DNA of 46,300 nucleotides from assembly GCA_945903605.1 (NCBI GenBank), contig CAMDOH010000001.1, positions 1-46,300 on the forward strand, given 5' to 3'. This document shows, in pieces, positions 10,588 to 19,206 of the stretch. The notes below the pieces were generated by a model that worked only from the letters and a program-made list of their open reading frames with translations, was not told where the DNA came from and did no database searches. The stretch is from Akkermansia muciniphila. GTDB taxonomy: Bacteria > Verrucomicrobiota > Verrucomicrobiia > Limisphaerales > UBA1100. A program made the position numbers and the translations under genes. Position 1 is the first letter of the stretch. The number at the start of each line of letters is the position of its first letter.

Positions 10588-11141
10588 TTCAATTCTTTTT
10601 CGCGGAATTGCACAGCGCGGCGTTTGCCTTCCACCACGAGGTCCGGAGTCAACAATAGTGCAAGCTGGTTCCGAGCTTCGACGTGTTCGGGTACTCCCTG
10701 TTCAGCGGCGAGGTGAAGCCATTTGAAAGACTCAAGCATATCGCGTGACACGCCGCTTCCTTCCTTATAGGAAAGGCCGAGCAGATACTGGGCATTGGCG
10801 TGGCCTTGGCGCGCCGCTTCCAAATACCATTTGACCGCCTCCATGTAATTCTGTGGGTGTCCCTGGCCGTTTTGGTGCATGCAACCCAAGGCAAACTGCG
10901 CTTCAGAATTGCCTTTGCTCGCTGCTTTTAGGAACAGTTCAGCCGCCCGTTTCTGGTTAAATTCAATCTCCTCGCCAAGGTAGTATTTATAGGCCAGCGA
11001 AAGCTGGCCTTCCACTTCCTGAGGGTCCAAATCAATGATGGCGGTTTTCTTTGGAGATTCGCAGCCGGAACAAAGTACCGCAAAAACAGCCACCGCAAGC
11101 CACATCAAAAAAGGTCGTGCCGATTCGCAATTCAATTTCAT
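10584..11141 (-). CDS. Sel1-repeat lipoprotein
   Basis: Lipobox-like signal ([17 protein letters not shown]); Sel1 repeats ([29 protein letters not shown]...); AAGGAGG Shine-Dalgarno upstream of ATG. Confidence 0.88.
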   Translation of the reverse strand: MKLNCESARPFLMWLAVAVFAVLCSGCESPKKTAIIDLDPQEVEGQLSLAYKYYLGEEIEFNQKRAAELFLKAASKGNSEAQFALGCMHQNGQGHPQNYMEAVKWYLEAARQGHANAQYLLGLSYKEGSGVSRDMLESFKWLHLAAEQGVPEHVEARNQLALLLTPDLVVEGKRRAVQFREKELN

Positions 11142-11173
11142 GACAATCTCCCTCCTTGTAAGGGAAGGTCATG
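11139..11173 (-). promoter_or_regulatory. Candidate RBS/start-codon-sequestering hairpin
   Basis: Minus strand CATGACCTTCCCTTACAAGGAGGGAGATTGTCATG: outer CATGAC/GTCATG arms, inner TCCC/GGGA, containing the AAGGAGG SD and the ATG. Confidence 0.4.
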
Positions 11174-11182
11174 CTGGCGGGA

Positions 11183-11212
11183 TGTGAATAAGTTGTCAAC
11201 AACTTATTCACA
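11183..11212. repeat. 30-bp palindrome with two inverted DnaA-box-like 9-mers
   Basis: TGTGAATAAGTTGT-CA-ACAACTTATTCACA: 14-bp perfect arms; each end is TTATTCACA (matches TTATNCACA) in opposite orientation. Confidence 0.85.
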
Positions 11213-11217
11213 GTTTT

Positions 11218-12798
11218 CTAGCGATATGTGAGTATCAGGGCAGAGGCGTCTTGCGCGGACTTGACGATGTCTTCGAAGGAACGGTTTTGTACCGGAATGC
11301 CCAAGGGAAGTTTGCCTGCAAGTTCCGGGATCGACTTGATGAATTCAGCGGCCAGCGCGCTTTTCAAAGCGTAGCTGACATTTTGAGGTAACGAGCCAGT
11401 GAGTTGGAATGTTTTGAGGTCGTCGAGGCGGAACGTGACGATGCCAATGACTTGGCCATGGTCATTTACCAGTGCGCCGCCCGAATTGCCGGGTTGCACA
11501 GGCACGCTGATTTGGAAATGGCGAGGGTCATCCAACATTCCGGAAAGCCCGTTGATCCGGCCATCGGTGAATTTCGGTTCCAGCCCTTGTACGGTCACAT
11601 TTGGGAATCCCACTGTGAAAACCTGATGGCCAAGTCGAATAGCCGTGCTATCACCCAGTGCGATTGGCTTATGTCGGCCTTCGATTTGCAAGACGGCGAG
11701 ATCGTTTGTCAGGCTCGACTTTACAACGCGGGCGACGACTCGGCCCGATTTTGTGAGCACCTCGCATCGCAGCGCGTCCGCTACGACGTGGTGGCTCGTG
11801 AGTAAATATCCGTCATCGGTAATGAAGACGCCTGTGCCTGTGGCCATCCCGCTCAGTTTTGTGGGCAGGCTCGGTTCGGCGCTTGTGATGTTGGGTTTGG
11901 TCGATTGGACTTGGCGGAACAGTTTGACTAGTTTTTGCGCCTCGGTTTTTTGCTCGGGTGTGAGTTTGGCTTCGACCGTGCGTTGATGCTGGAGAGCATC
12001 GGCGTGTTTTTGCGATGCGGCGAGATCCAGCCATTTGTAGGATTGAACCAGATCTTCAGCGATGCCGTAGCCAAAAAAGTAACTCACTCCGAGTAGAAAC
12101 TGTGCTTGAGCATAGCCAGTCTCAGCCGCTTTTTGATACCACTGCGCGGCTTCAACCATATTCTTGGGAATGCCGCGACCACTGGAGAGCATCATTCCAT
12201 ACGCGGTCTGCGATTGAGCGAATCCTTGTTGAGCGGAGCGTTTGTACCAAGCGGCCGCTTCAGTCGCGTTGGCACTCACGCCTCGGCCCGATTCGATGGC
12301 GGCAGCCAAATTGTGTTGTGCCGCAGCGTGGCCTTGTTCTGCGGCTTTGCGAAACAAGAGTGCTGCTTCGGGCGCATTCGTTTCGCCTCCGGTCCCATTG
12401 GCTAGCAGATTGCCCAAACTATACTGCGCGATGGCATCGTTTTTATCCGCTGCCTTTCGCAGCCACAGCGCTGCAGCGACGGGATCTTTCACGACTCCCT
12501 GTCCGGTGGCGAAACAAAGTCCGAGTAAACCTTGCGCCTTGGCATGGCCAGAATCGGCAGCGGAACTGAGCAGTTTGATGGCTTCGGCAAGTCTGAGGAG
12601 GTCGTGGCGGTTGACGTAATGGCTCAATGCCAATCGATAATTCAGATCCGGATCTTCTTGCGTCGCGAGCGGAGCGGGTTGTTGAAGCTGTCCAAAGCAA
12701 ATCAATGCTGCTGGAAAAAACAACGCAGCCGCCATCGCGATTCTGGATCGGGTCAACCTCACTTGTGCCACCGTGCTCACGGTAGTCTTCACTGACAT
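11218..12798 (-). CDS. Sel1-repeat protein fused to a trypsin-like (S1/HtrA-type) serine protease
   Basis: N-terminal Sel1 repeats (KDPVAAALWLRKAADKNDAIAQYSLG...), C-terminal triad motifs LTSHHVVADA, LTNDLAVLQI, VQPGNSGGALV. Confidence 0.92.
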   Translation of the reverse strand: MSVKTTVSTVAQVRLTRSRIAMAAALFFPAALICFGQLQQPAPLATQEDPDLNYRLALSHYVNRHDLLRLAEAIKLLSSAADSGHAKAQGLLGLCFATGQGVVKDPVAAALWLRKAADKNDAIAQYSLGNLLANGTGGETNAPEAALLFRKAAEQGHAAAQHNLAAAIESGRGVSANATEAAAWYKRSAQQGFAQSQTAYGMMLSSGRGIPKNMVEAAQWYQKAAETGYAQAQFLLGVSYFFGYGIAEDLVQSYKWLDLAASQKHADALQHQRTVEAKLTPEQKTEAQKLVKLFRQVQSTKPNITSAEPSLPTKLSGMATGTGVFITDDGYLLTSHHVVADALRCEVLTKSGRVVARVVKSSLTNDLAVLQIEGRHKPIALGDSTAIRLGHQVFTVGFPNVTVQGLEPKFTDGRINGLSGMLDDPRHFQISVPVQPGNSGGALVNDHGQVIGIVTFRLDDLKTFQLTGSLPQNVSYALKSALAAEFIKSIPELAGKLPLGIPVQNRSFEDIVKSAQDASALILTYR

Positions 12799-12885
12799 GC
12801 GGACAAGAGGGATTTATCCGCACATTGCTTCGCTCTTGCGGACAACCTTATCGGATGCCAGCCTTTAACAGTTCCACCATTCGCC

Positions 12886-13908
12886 ATGAATCCCAATTCT
12901 GATTTCCCAACATCATCGGGTGTTTCCAGACGCGCTGCGATCAGTTCGGCGTTGGCCGCCGCGGGAGGGGCAGCTGCATTTATCAATGCTGCGCCGGCCC
13001 AGATAAAACCCGGACTCGACGCTCGCCGCGCTTCACCGAAGCGGTTCGACATGAAGAAGTCGATCAACCAGTGGGCCTTTCCATATCCCGAACGAATGAA
13101 TCTGGAAGAATGCATGAAGCTTGCCAAAGCGGCGGGGTTTGATGGCATCGAGTTGAATTACGATTTGGACAATGACCTTTCGCCAAAGGCGGGTACCAAA
13201 GAGTTTGTCGCCATCCGCAAGATGGCCGACCGGATTGGGATTTCTATCAGCGGGCTGTGCTCGTTTCTGTTCTGGCCATATCCGTTGACAGCGAATGAAC
13301 CCGCTCGACGCGCCCGTGGAATTGAGTTGGCGGAGAAAATGACGCGCGCGGCGCATGACTTGGGTGTGGAAAATCTGCTGGTCGTTCCCGGAGCGGTTCA
13401 CATTCCTTGGCGGACGGATTATGAGCCGGTGCCGAACGACATTTGCGACAAGCGCGCCCGCGAAGCAGTTGGTAAATTACTGCCGACGGCCGAGAAACTC
13501 GGAGTCTCGCTCAACATCGAAAACATCTTTTTCAATGGGTACTTGATGACGCCGCAGGAAATGATTTCATTCGTGGATGGATTTCACAGCGACCGGCTGC
13601 GTGTTCATTTCGACACAGGCAACATCATGATGTTTCAGTTTCCCGAGCATTGGATATCGCAGCTCGGCAAGCGGATCAAAAATGTTCACCTGAAAGAGTT
13701 CACAAAAAAAGGAACCGATTACTCTTTGGAATCGTTCCGGCCGCTGCTCGACGGCACGACGAATTGGCCGGCGGTGATGGAGGCTTTCGACGCGATTGAT
13801 TATCGCGGTTACCTCACGTTCGAATACTTCCATCCCTACGCGCATTATCCCGAGGCACTGGTTCATCAGACTGCCGACTCGCTTAATCGGATGCTCGGCC
13901 GAGTTTAA
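12886..13908 (+). CDS. Sugar phosphate isomerase/epimerase (hydroxypyruvate isomerase-like), Tat-exported
   Basis: SRRAAISSALAAAGGAAAF leader; TIM-barrel motifs GFDGIELNYD, LNIENIFFNGY, VHFDTGNIMMF, NVHLKEF. Confidence 0.88.
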   Translation: MNPNSDFPTSSGVSRRAAISSALAAAGGAAAFINAAPAQIKPGLDARRASPKRFDMKKSINQWAFPYPERMNLEECMKLAKAAGFDGIELNYDLDNDLSPKAGTKEFVAIRKMADRIGISISGLCSFLFWPYPLTANEPARRARGIELAEKMTRAAHDLGVENLLVVPGAVHIPWRTDYEPVPNDICDKRAREAVGKLLPTAEKLGVSLNIENIFFNGYLMTPQEMISFVDGFHSDRLRVHFDTGNIMMFQFPEHWISQLGKRIKNVHLKEFTKKGTDYSLESFRPLLDGTTNWPAVMEAFDAIDYRGYLTFEYFHPYAHYPEALVHQTADSLNRMLGRV

Positions 13909-15266
13909 CGGCTGATCAATTCGCGCGGCTTGGTGAACATGAGTGTGGCGAAGTGCCAAAACTTTCGGGCAACAATCGCAGCCAGGATCAGCAACAGCAG
14001 CCCTCCCAGCATGGTCAATGGATGCTCGATATGAATGGGCATGTAGTGGATCCACGGCAGCTGAATGAGCGGTTGGTTGAAAAACCCGATGCCTGAAACA
14101 TGGTGCTTGAGGAATTCGGTGAGATAAATCTGGGCGATCAATCCAAACCAGATGAAGAAAAGCGCGATGCCCGAAGTGACACGGCCGACACGCGTTCCCA
14201 TCCACAGAACCAAACGCCAGCCAACATGCCGTTCAACAGGCGGAGCGGCGTGAAGCAGATTCAAACGTGAAAGCGTTTCCTGTTCGAACGGCGAAAGGTC
14301 TTTCTCAACCAAGTGCGAATCCGTCAACGCGCGCAACAGTCCGTGCGCATAGATTTTCGCCGCCACGATACGCAGGATGACATAAGCGGGTAATGCGTAA
14401 ATCGACCACCAGAAAAAATAGCTTTCCAAATACTTCTTCGCACCTTCGGGGGTTAATAATTCGGATTGGCCGGGATGGCCAACGAGGTACATCGGTGCCG
14501 ATTTCATGACTTGAATCGGAGACGCCAGTGCGAGGTAGCCGAGCGCAAGTGCCAGACACCAGAACCATTGTCCGCGCACAATGGTCCACACGACGCGGAA
14601 ATTGTAGAACGCCCGCCAATCGCCGCTCGCCGCCTGACGAGCTTGCGCCATCGGAATCAAAAACATCGCGGCGATAAAAAGAAAAATTCCAATCCAGGAA
14701 ATGGAGACGCCCACGAAGAATTCTTCGTAGCCTTTGTTGAAGGAGTTTTGCCAGCCATCGTACCAGCCGAACCACATGAGCAGTCCCGCAGGCAGGATGA
14801 ACACGGAAGTGTTGAAGATGCCAGTCAGGCCGGTCCAGAAATTCTGTCGCAAGGATCCGGTGAGTGACTTGAAAAAATTCCATGCGTGCTTTCCTTGACT
14901 CGTGCCTTCATCACGGCTGCGCCGACTCTTGAAATTTTGCGATAGGAACCAGTTGGGCCAATGGATGTGCCCGGCGGTAGCTTCCGATTCTGCGAGGAAA
15001 CTCGTAAAGCGTCCGCCGTTTCGCTGGTGACTGCTGCGTTTCCACCAATGATGGATCGCGAATCGTTGAGCGAGTCGATAAGTCCAGCCGATGAGCAGCA
15101 TGGCTCCGGTTGGAGACTGGCAAAAGATCATGCCGATCCAGTATTTCACGCACCACATGAAGGCGCGCCATGCCTTCGATGGCAGCGGATATGTTTTCGG
15201 CTTGGGTTGTGCCGATACAGGTTCCTGCGCCCGATCGACGAGCTCAGGAGGTGTGTTTGAAATCAT
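13905..15266 (-). CDS. Polytopic membrane protein of unknown function
   Basis: 453 aa, several hydrophobic segments (FWCLALALGYLALA, GIALFFIWFGLIAQIYL, LTMLGGLLLLILAAIVA); ATGA overlap with upstream gene. Confidence 0.8.
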   Translation of the reverse strand: MISNTPPELVDRAQEPVSAQPKPKTYPLPSKAWRAFMWCVKYWIGMIFCQSPTGAMLLIGWTYRLAQRFAIHHWWKRSSHQRNGGRFTSFLAESEATAGHIHWPNWFLSQNFKSRRSRDEGTSQGKHAWNFFKSLTGSLRQNFWTGLTGIFNTSVFILPAGLLMWFGWYDGWQNSFNKGYEEFFVGVSISWIGIFLFIAAMFLIPMAQARQAASGDWRAFYNFRVVWTIVRGQWFWCLALALGYLALASPIQVMKSAPMYLVGHPGQSELLTPEGAKKYLESYFFWWSIYALPAYVILRIVAAKIYAHGLLRALTDSHLVEKDLSPFEQETLSRLNLLHAAPPVERHVGWRLVLWMGTRVGRVTSGIALFFIWFGLIAQIYLTEFLKHHVSGIGFFNQPLIQLPWIHYMPIHIEHPLTMLGGLLLLILAAIVARKFWHFATLMFTKPRELISR

Positions 15267-16525
15267 GCGAATGCGGGTGCGAGCACGGTGTTTTCTGCGT
15301 GTTCGGATTTGAATCCCATGAGTTGGCCGACGGTGCTGGCAACCTGAATCTGATCAACGGCGCTTTTAATTAACTTGCCCTGTGCGACGAACCGTTTCGG
15401 GCCGGCGATGAGGCAGAAAATCTCGTGCGCCGCCTTTGTGTTGAAGTGGTGCTGGAAGGGCACGTCACAGAGCGAGTTATTGTCGCGACCGCAATCGGGC
15501 ACGACGACAAAAATGGTGTTGTCACGATATTCTTCGTCGGCATCGCAGGCGGCGACGATTTGTTTGAGTCCCTCGTCCATGATGGCCACTGCGCGCGTGT
15601 ACTGGCTGGCAATGCCCCAGTGCACGTAGTCGCAATCTTGAAAATTAATCATCATGAGTTTGGGCCGTATCTCTTTCATTGCGCGGATGGACAGTTCCGT
15701 GAGCAAGCGGTCACCGCGCGGGTTCACAAATCCTGTATCGCCGTAATAAGCGCGCCAGCGTTCCCAGAAACGTTTGAGTTCAGGAATCTGTCCCTGTGCT
15801 TCTTCGCGGCGGAAGTCGATCTTTTCAAGCTTCGCCAATTCCTGTTTTTTCTTTTCCAGTTCCTTGTCTTTCCATTTTCCCTCGGCGATCTTTTGGCGTA
15901 GCAGCCAGGTCTTGTACCGGTACAGGCTCAAGGCCTCGCATTTGTAGTCGATACCCCAACCGGCGTGCAGGCTGTACGTGTAGAATTCCTCGTTGTTGCG
16001 GTCTTCGCTATTGATGATGAGAGATTGATGCGAGGGAACATCAAACGACTTGCGGAAATACTCGAAGAAGTTGGGCACCTTTGATTCAAACCGGTCATCG
16101 AACAACTGCAAATCAACGGCGGGATGTTTCTTTTTGAAGTCCGGATCATGGCTCACCCCTTTGAGTTTTTCGTATTTGCCAGTGAGCAGATACATCGTTC
16201 CCTGTCCGTGACTGGTATCCACACCCACTGTCGGCGTGAACGAGTCGATCATCATGTTTTTGAAAAGCGTGCCGCGTTTGGCCAGCACATTGTAGAAATA
16301 GGGTGCGAAGTTTTTGTTCGGATCCGGATTGACAGCCTCGGCGGGTCTTGTTCCGCCGCCGAATCGAATGAGGATGACGTTTGGCCCGCGATATTGCGGT
16401 TTGGCTGCAGCCATCAAGGGGGATGATAGCCAATGGCTGCCTGCCACGCCGAGGGCACCTGCCGTCACACCTTTCAAAAATGACCGGCGATGTGTTGCGA
16501 GACTGGTTTGAGGGTTCATTCCCAT
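15263..16525 (-). CDS. Tat-exported alkaline phosphatase/sulfatase-superfamily-like protein
   Basis: THRRSFLKGVTAGALGVAGSHWL Tat leader; GPNVILIRFGGGTRP, DTSHGQGTMYLLTGKYE, VVVPDCGRDNN consistent with the alkaline phosphatase fold. Confidence 0.75.
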   Translation of the reverse strand: MGMNPQTSLATHRRSFLKGVTAGALGVAGSHWLSSPLMAAAKPQYRGPNVILIRFGGGTRPAEAVNPDPNKNFAPYFYNVLAKRGTLFKNMMIDSFTPTVGVDTSHGQGTMYLLTGKYEKLKGVSHDPDFKKKHPAVDLQLFDDRFESKVPNFFEYFRKSFDVPSHQSLIINSEDRNNEEFYTYSLHAGWGIDYKCEALSLYRYKTWLLRQKIAEGKWKDKELEKKKQELAKLEKIDFRREEAQGQIPELKRFWERWRAYYGDTGFVNPRGDRLLTELSIRAMKEIRPKLMMINFQDCDYVHWGIASQYTRAVAIMDEGLKQIVAACDADEEYRDNTIFVVVPDCGRDNNSLCDVPFQHHFNTKAAHEIFCLIAGPKRFVAQGKLIKSAVDQIQVASTVGQLMGFKSEHAENTVLAPAFA

Positions 16526-16569
16526 TTTTTTCCTTTTCAGAGTTTACTACAGGAAAGTTTTTGCAGCAA

Positions 16570-16983
16570 TTACCATGGGAGGCCAACTCCGCGACCTGCC
16601 AATTCCAAGATGACATAATTCCAGACGAGATAGCCAACAACAGCGATGATTGCGACAAGCAGAGTGATGTTGGTGACGCGAGTGCGTTGGCGGCGCGCTT
16701 CGTCAATCGTACAGATTCCTCGAGATCGGAAGTAAACCACAAGCCCGGCAACGACGAACACGCTGCTGATTCCGTAAAGGAAAAATCGGGCCGGGCCGTG
16801 ATAGAGTTTTTCCGACAATGCTGCTGCCGAAGTGACAGACGCCAAACCGAACAACACCAGAACCACACTCGGCAAACAGCACAAGCTCGCGACGACTGCG
16901 CCCGAAAAAGCCAATCCCACTAGCTTGCGCCAGTCGTCTTTTTGTGGCGCTGGATTTGGGTTGGCTGCGGTTGTTTCTGACAT
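16570..16983 (-). CDS. Small MerT-like membrane protein
   Basis: 137 aa, three hydrophobic helices, vicinal CC in TM1 (ASLCCLPSVVLVLFGLAS) and a loop cysteine (RSRGICTIDEARRQR), a MerT-like layout. Confidence 0.55.
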   Translation of the reverse strand: MSETTAANPNPAPQKDDWRKLVGLAFSGAVVASLCCLPSVVLVLFGLASVTSAAALSEKLYHGPARFFLYGISSVFVVAGLVVYFRSRGICTIDEARRQRTRVTNITLLVAIIAVVGYLVWNYVILELAGRGVGLPW

Positions 16984-17019
16984 GATTGCAAAAGAGGATA
17001 CGGCGCTTGACGTGAAAAG

Positions 17020-17349
17020 TTACACGATCGTGAGCGGGCCATCGAATGTGGTGAGGCTGATCACTTCAGTTCGGGCCACATGCGGTCCGTGCTGAACGCC
17101 TTTGGGTGCAAAAAACAAAGTGCCCGGCAAATGGGTTTGGCCATCCTCTGTCCATTCGCCGGAGAGCACAAACGCCCATTCGTTGGTGAGTGGATGAGTA
17201 TGTGCTGGCACGGAAGTTCCCGCCTTGAATTTTCTCAATACCGTCACTCCGCCAGTCTGCTCGTTTTTGTGCAACACCATCAACTCGACGCCTTCGTAAG
17301 GGCCGGCCTGCCATTGTCGGCCTTCACTCGTGGCGATGTGCGGATACAT
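17020..17349 (-). CDS. Cupin-domain protein (ChrR-like)
   Basis: MYPHIATSEGRQW...VLRKFKAGTSVPAHTHPLTNEWAFVLSGEWTEDGQTHLPGTLFFAPKGVQHGPH cupin motifs. Start trimmed to ATG at 17349; longer ORF overlaps miaE antisense. Confidence 0.82.
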   Translation of the reverse strand: MYPHIATSEGRQWQAGPYEGVELMVLHKNEQTGGVTVLRKFKAGTSVPAHTHPLTNEWAFVLSGEWTEDGQTHLPGTLFFAPKGVQHGPHVARTEVISLTTFDGPLTIV

Positions 17350-17407
17350 GATTTGATTAGAGCCGCATCCGAATTGGAATGCAAGAGAGCCACTTGCCTG
17401 TGTCGCT

Positions 17408-18010
17408 GTGTTGGGCAACTCTTCGCGCGCGATGTTGATGTTGCGCGAAAAAGTTTCGGCAGATTGGTTGCCACGAATGCTGGCGAATTTGCCGGCAGTG
17501 CTGGTCGACCACGCGCACTTGGAACGCAAGGCTGCCACCACGGCGTTGACGCTGGAAAAATATCGCGAGCTTTTTGGCTATGTGCGCGAATTGAACGCCA
17601 TTGCCATCGAAGAGCTTCAGCATTTCAATCTGGTGCTCGATCTCTTGCAGAAGCGTGGGATTCATTTCGGGCAGCCATATCCAAGTCCGTGGATCAGGTC
17701 CTTGATGCGCGCCATCCGTTCGGGAACTTGTTTTCAGGCGATCGATCATTTGATTTGTTGTGCGTTGATCGAGGGTCGTTCCTGTGAGAAATTTCAGATT
17801 CTCGCTGCGAGCGATGAGTTGCGGCGCACGGACGCGGAGTTGGCTGGGTTTTACGCCAGCCTTGTTGAGTCCGAGGGCAATCACTACGCAACGTATTGGC
17901 TCATGGCGCGGGAAATTGATGAAGCCGAAGCAGATCGGCGGCTGGATTTTTATTTGGACCTCGATGCGAAGTTGATGCGAGAGCCGCATCAATTTCTGAT
18001 CCTGCATTGA
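17408..18010 (+). CDS. miaE: tRNA-(ms2io6A)-hydroxylase
   Basis: LVDHAHLERKAATTALTL, AIEELQHFNLVL, SEGNHYATY carboxylate-bridged di-iron motifs as in MiaE. Start is GTG 17408 or ATG 17432. Confidence 0.88.
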   Translation: MLGNSSRAMLMLREKVSADWLPRMLANLPAVLVDHAHLERKAATTALTLEKYRELFGYVRELNAIAIEELQHFNLVLDLLQKRGIHFGQPYPSPWIRSLMRAIRSGTCFQAIDHLICCALIEGRSCEKFQILAASDELRRTDAELAGFYASLVESEGNHYATYWLMAREIDEAEADRRLDFYLDLDAKLMREPHQFLILH

Positions 18011-18035
18011 GCGCCGCTACATTGCGGCGGACACT

Positions 18036-19094
18036 TCAGGCCAGCTTTCGGAGTTTGGTGACGCGGCCGGTGGGAACCCACTCAACGACGTAGATATTTC
18101 CTTCGAGGTCGAAGCAAGCGTCGTGCGGATGAATGAACCGGCCCTTTTCCCAAAGCTGCGGCATCTGGCGCAGCTCAAAATTATTGGCGAGCACTTTCTT
18201 GGTCCATTCGGGATCATTGCCGAGATGGGCGATGACTTTGTTGTCCTTGTCGAACAAGGTAACTCGCGCATGAAGATCCGACACGAGCATCAGTTCGCCG
18301 CGAATGTCGATGTTTGCCGGGAAGCTGACGTCTTTCACCAAGCCGACATGCTTGCCATCGGGAGTGAAGTATTGGAGCCGGGCATTGGCGCGGTCGCACA
18401 CGGCGAGTGCGGGCTGGCGTCCTGGCCGATCATCGAGCCACAATCCATGGGGCGTTTTGAGTTGGCCCGGTTCGTTGCCGATTCCGCCCCATGAACGCAA
18501 CCATTTTGCGTCCTTGTCGTACTGATGGATGAAGTGCGAGCCGTAACCATCGGCGATGTAAAAGCCACCATCGGCTGCGAAGCCAATGTTGGTCGGGCTG
18601 TAAGCCGACTTCGGATCGTCGTACTTGCCGGTTTCGACGGGGCGTTTCTTTGCCCAGACCGACTCGCCTTTCAAAGTGGTTTTGGCGACGACTCCGTTTC
18701 GCGTGTCACTCAAGTAGAGGTGTTCGGCGTTGCCTTCTTTGCGGACATCGATGCCATGTCCTCCTCCGTGGAATTCTTTGCCGAAGGAACGGACATAATT
18801 TCCCTTGCCGTCAAAAATCACGATGGCATCCATCGGTTCGGGAGTGTGGGATCGGTGTTTAATGTAGACAAATCCCTGGCCGTCGATGGCCACGCCGTGG
18901 GTCTCACCCCATTTGATGTGCGCGGGTAATTGCCCCCAATCGTGCAGACATTCGTATTGGTGAGCGCCCTCGCCAATAATGGCATTGCGCGCGCCAGCTT
19001 TGTCTTGAGCGCGGAGAAATGCCGGCGCGACGCCCGCGAAGATCGCTGCTGTCCCAGTGGATTTCAGGAAGCGGCGCCGGTTGGTGTTCTTCAT
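18036..19094 (-). CDS. Tat-exported NHL-repeat / beta-propeller protein
   Basis: MKNTNRRRFLKSTGTAAIFAGVAPAFL leader; NHL-like repeats (HGIDVRKEGNAEHLYLSDTRNGVVAK, PHGLWLDDRPGRQPALAVCDRANARLQYF). Start trimmed to 19094 because the longer ORF reads through tRNA-Leu. Confidence 0.85.
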   Translation of the reverse strand: MKNTNRRRFLKSTGTAAIFAGVAPAFLRAQDKAGARNAIIGEGAHQYECLHDWGQLPAHIKWGETHGVAIDGQGFVYIKHRSHTPEPMDAIVIFDGKGNYVRSFGKEFHGGGHGIDVRKEGNAEHLYLSDTRNGVVAKTTLKGESVWAKKRPVETGKYDDPKSAYSPTNIGFAADGGFYIADGYGSHFIHQYDKDAKWLRSWGGIGNEPGQLKTPHGLWLDDRPGRQPALAVCDRANARLQYFTPDGKHVGLVKDVSFPANIDIRGELMLVSDLHARVTLFDKDNKVIAHLGNDPEWTKKVLANNFELRQMPQLWEKGRFIHPHDACFDLEGNIYVVEWVPTGRVTKLRKLA

Positions 19095-19121
19095 TTTGAA
19101 CAACGCGAACAAAGGAAAAAA

Positions 19122-19206
19122 TGGTGCGCTTGGCAGGACTCGAACCTGCACAGATTTCTCCACTACCACCTCAAGGTAGCGCGTCTGCCAATTCCGCCAC
19201 AAGCGC
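19122..19206 (-). tRNA. tRNA-Leu (anticodon GAG), CCA encoded
   Basis: Minus strand GCGCTTGTGGCGGAATTGGCAGACGCGCTACCTTGAGGTGGTAGTGGAGAAATCTGTGCAGGTTCGAGTCCTGCCAAGCGCACCA: acceptor GCGCTTG/CAAGCGC, anticodon loop TTGAGGT, GGTTCGAGTCC T-arm. Confidence 0.96.

Noticed and set aside
11183-11212. The palindrome as oriC or as an ordinary Rho-independent terminator
   Set aside because: Only two DnaA-like boxes, no AT-rich unwinding element seen and no replication genes, so oriC is not supported. The minus strand lacks a T-run after the hairpin, so a canonical terminator is also not supported.
17350-17541. N-terminal extension of the cupin ORF (17541 start)
   Set aside because: It is antisense to miaE, and the cupin domain begins just after ATG 17349.
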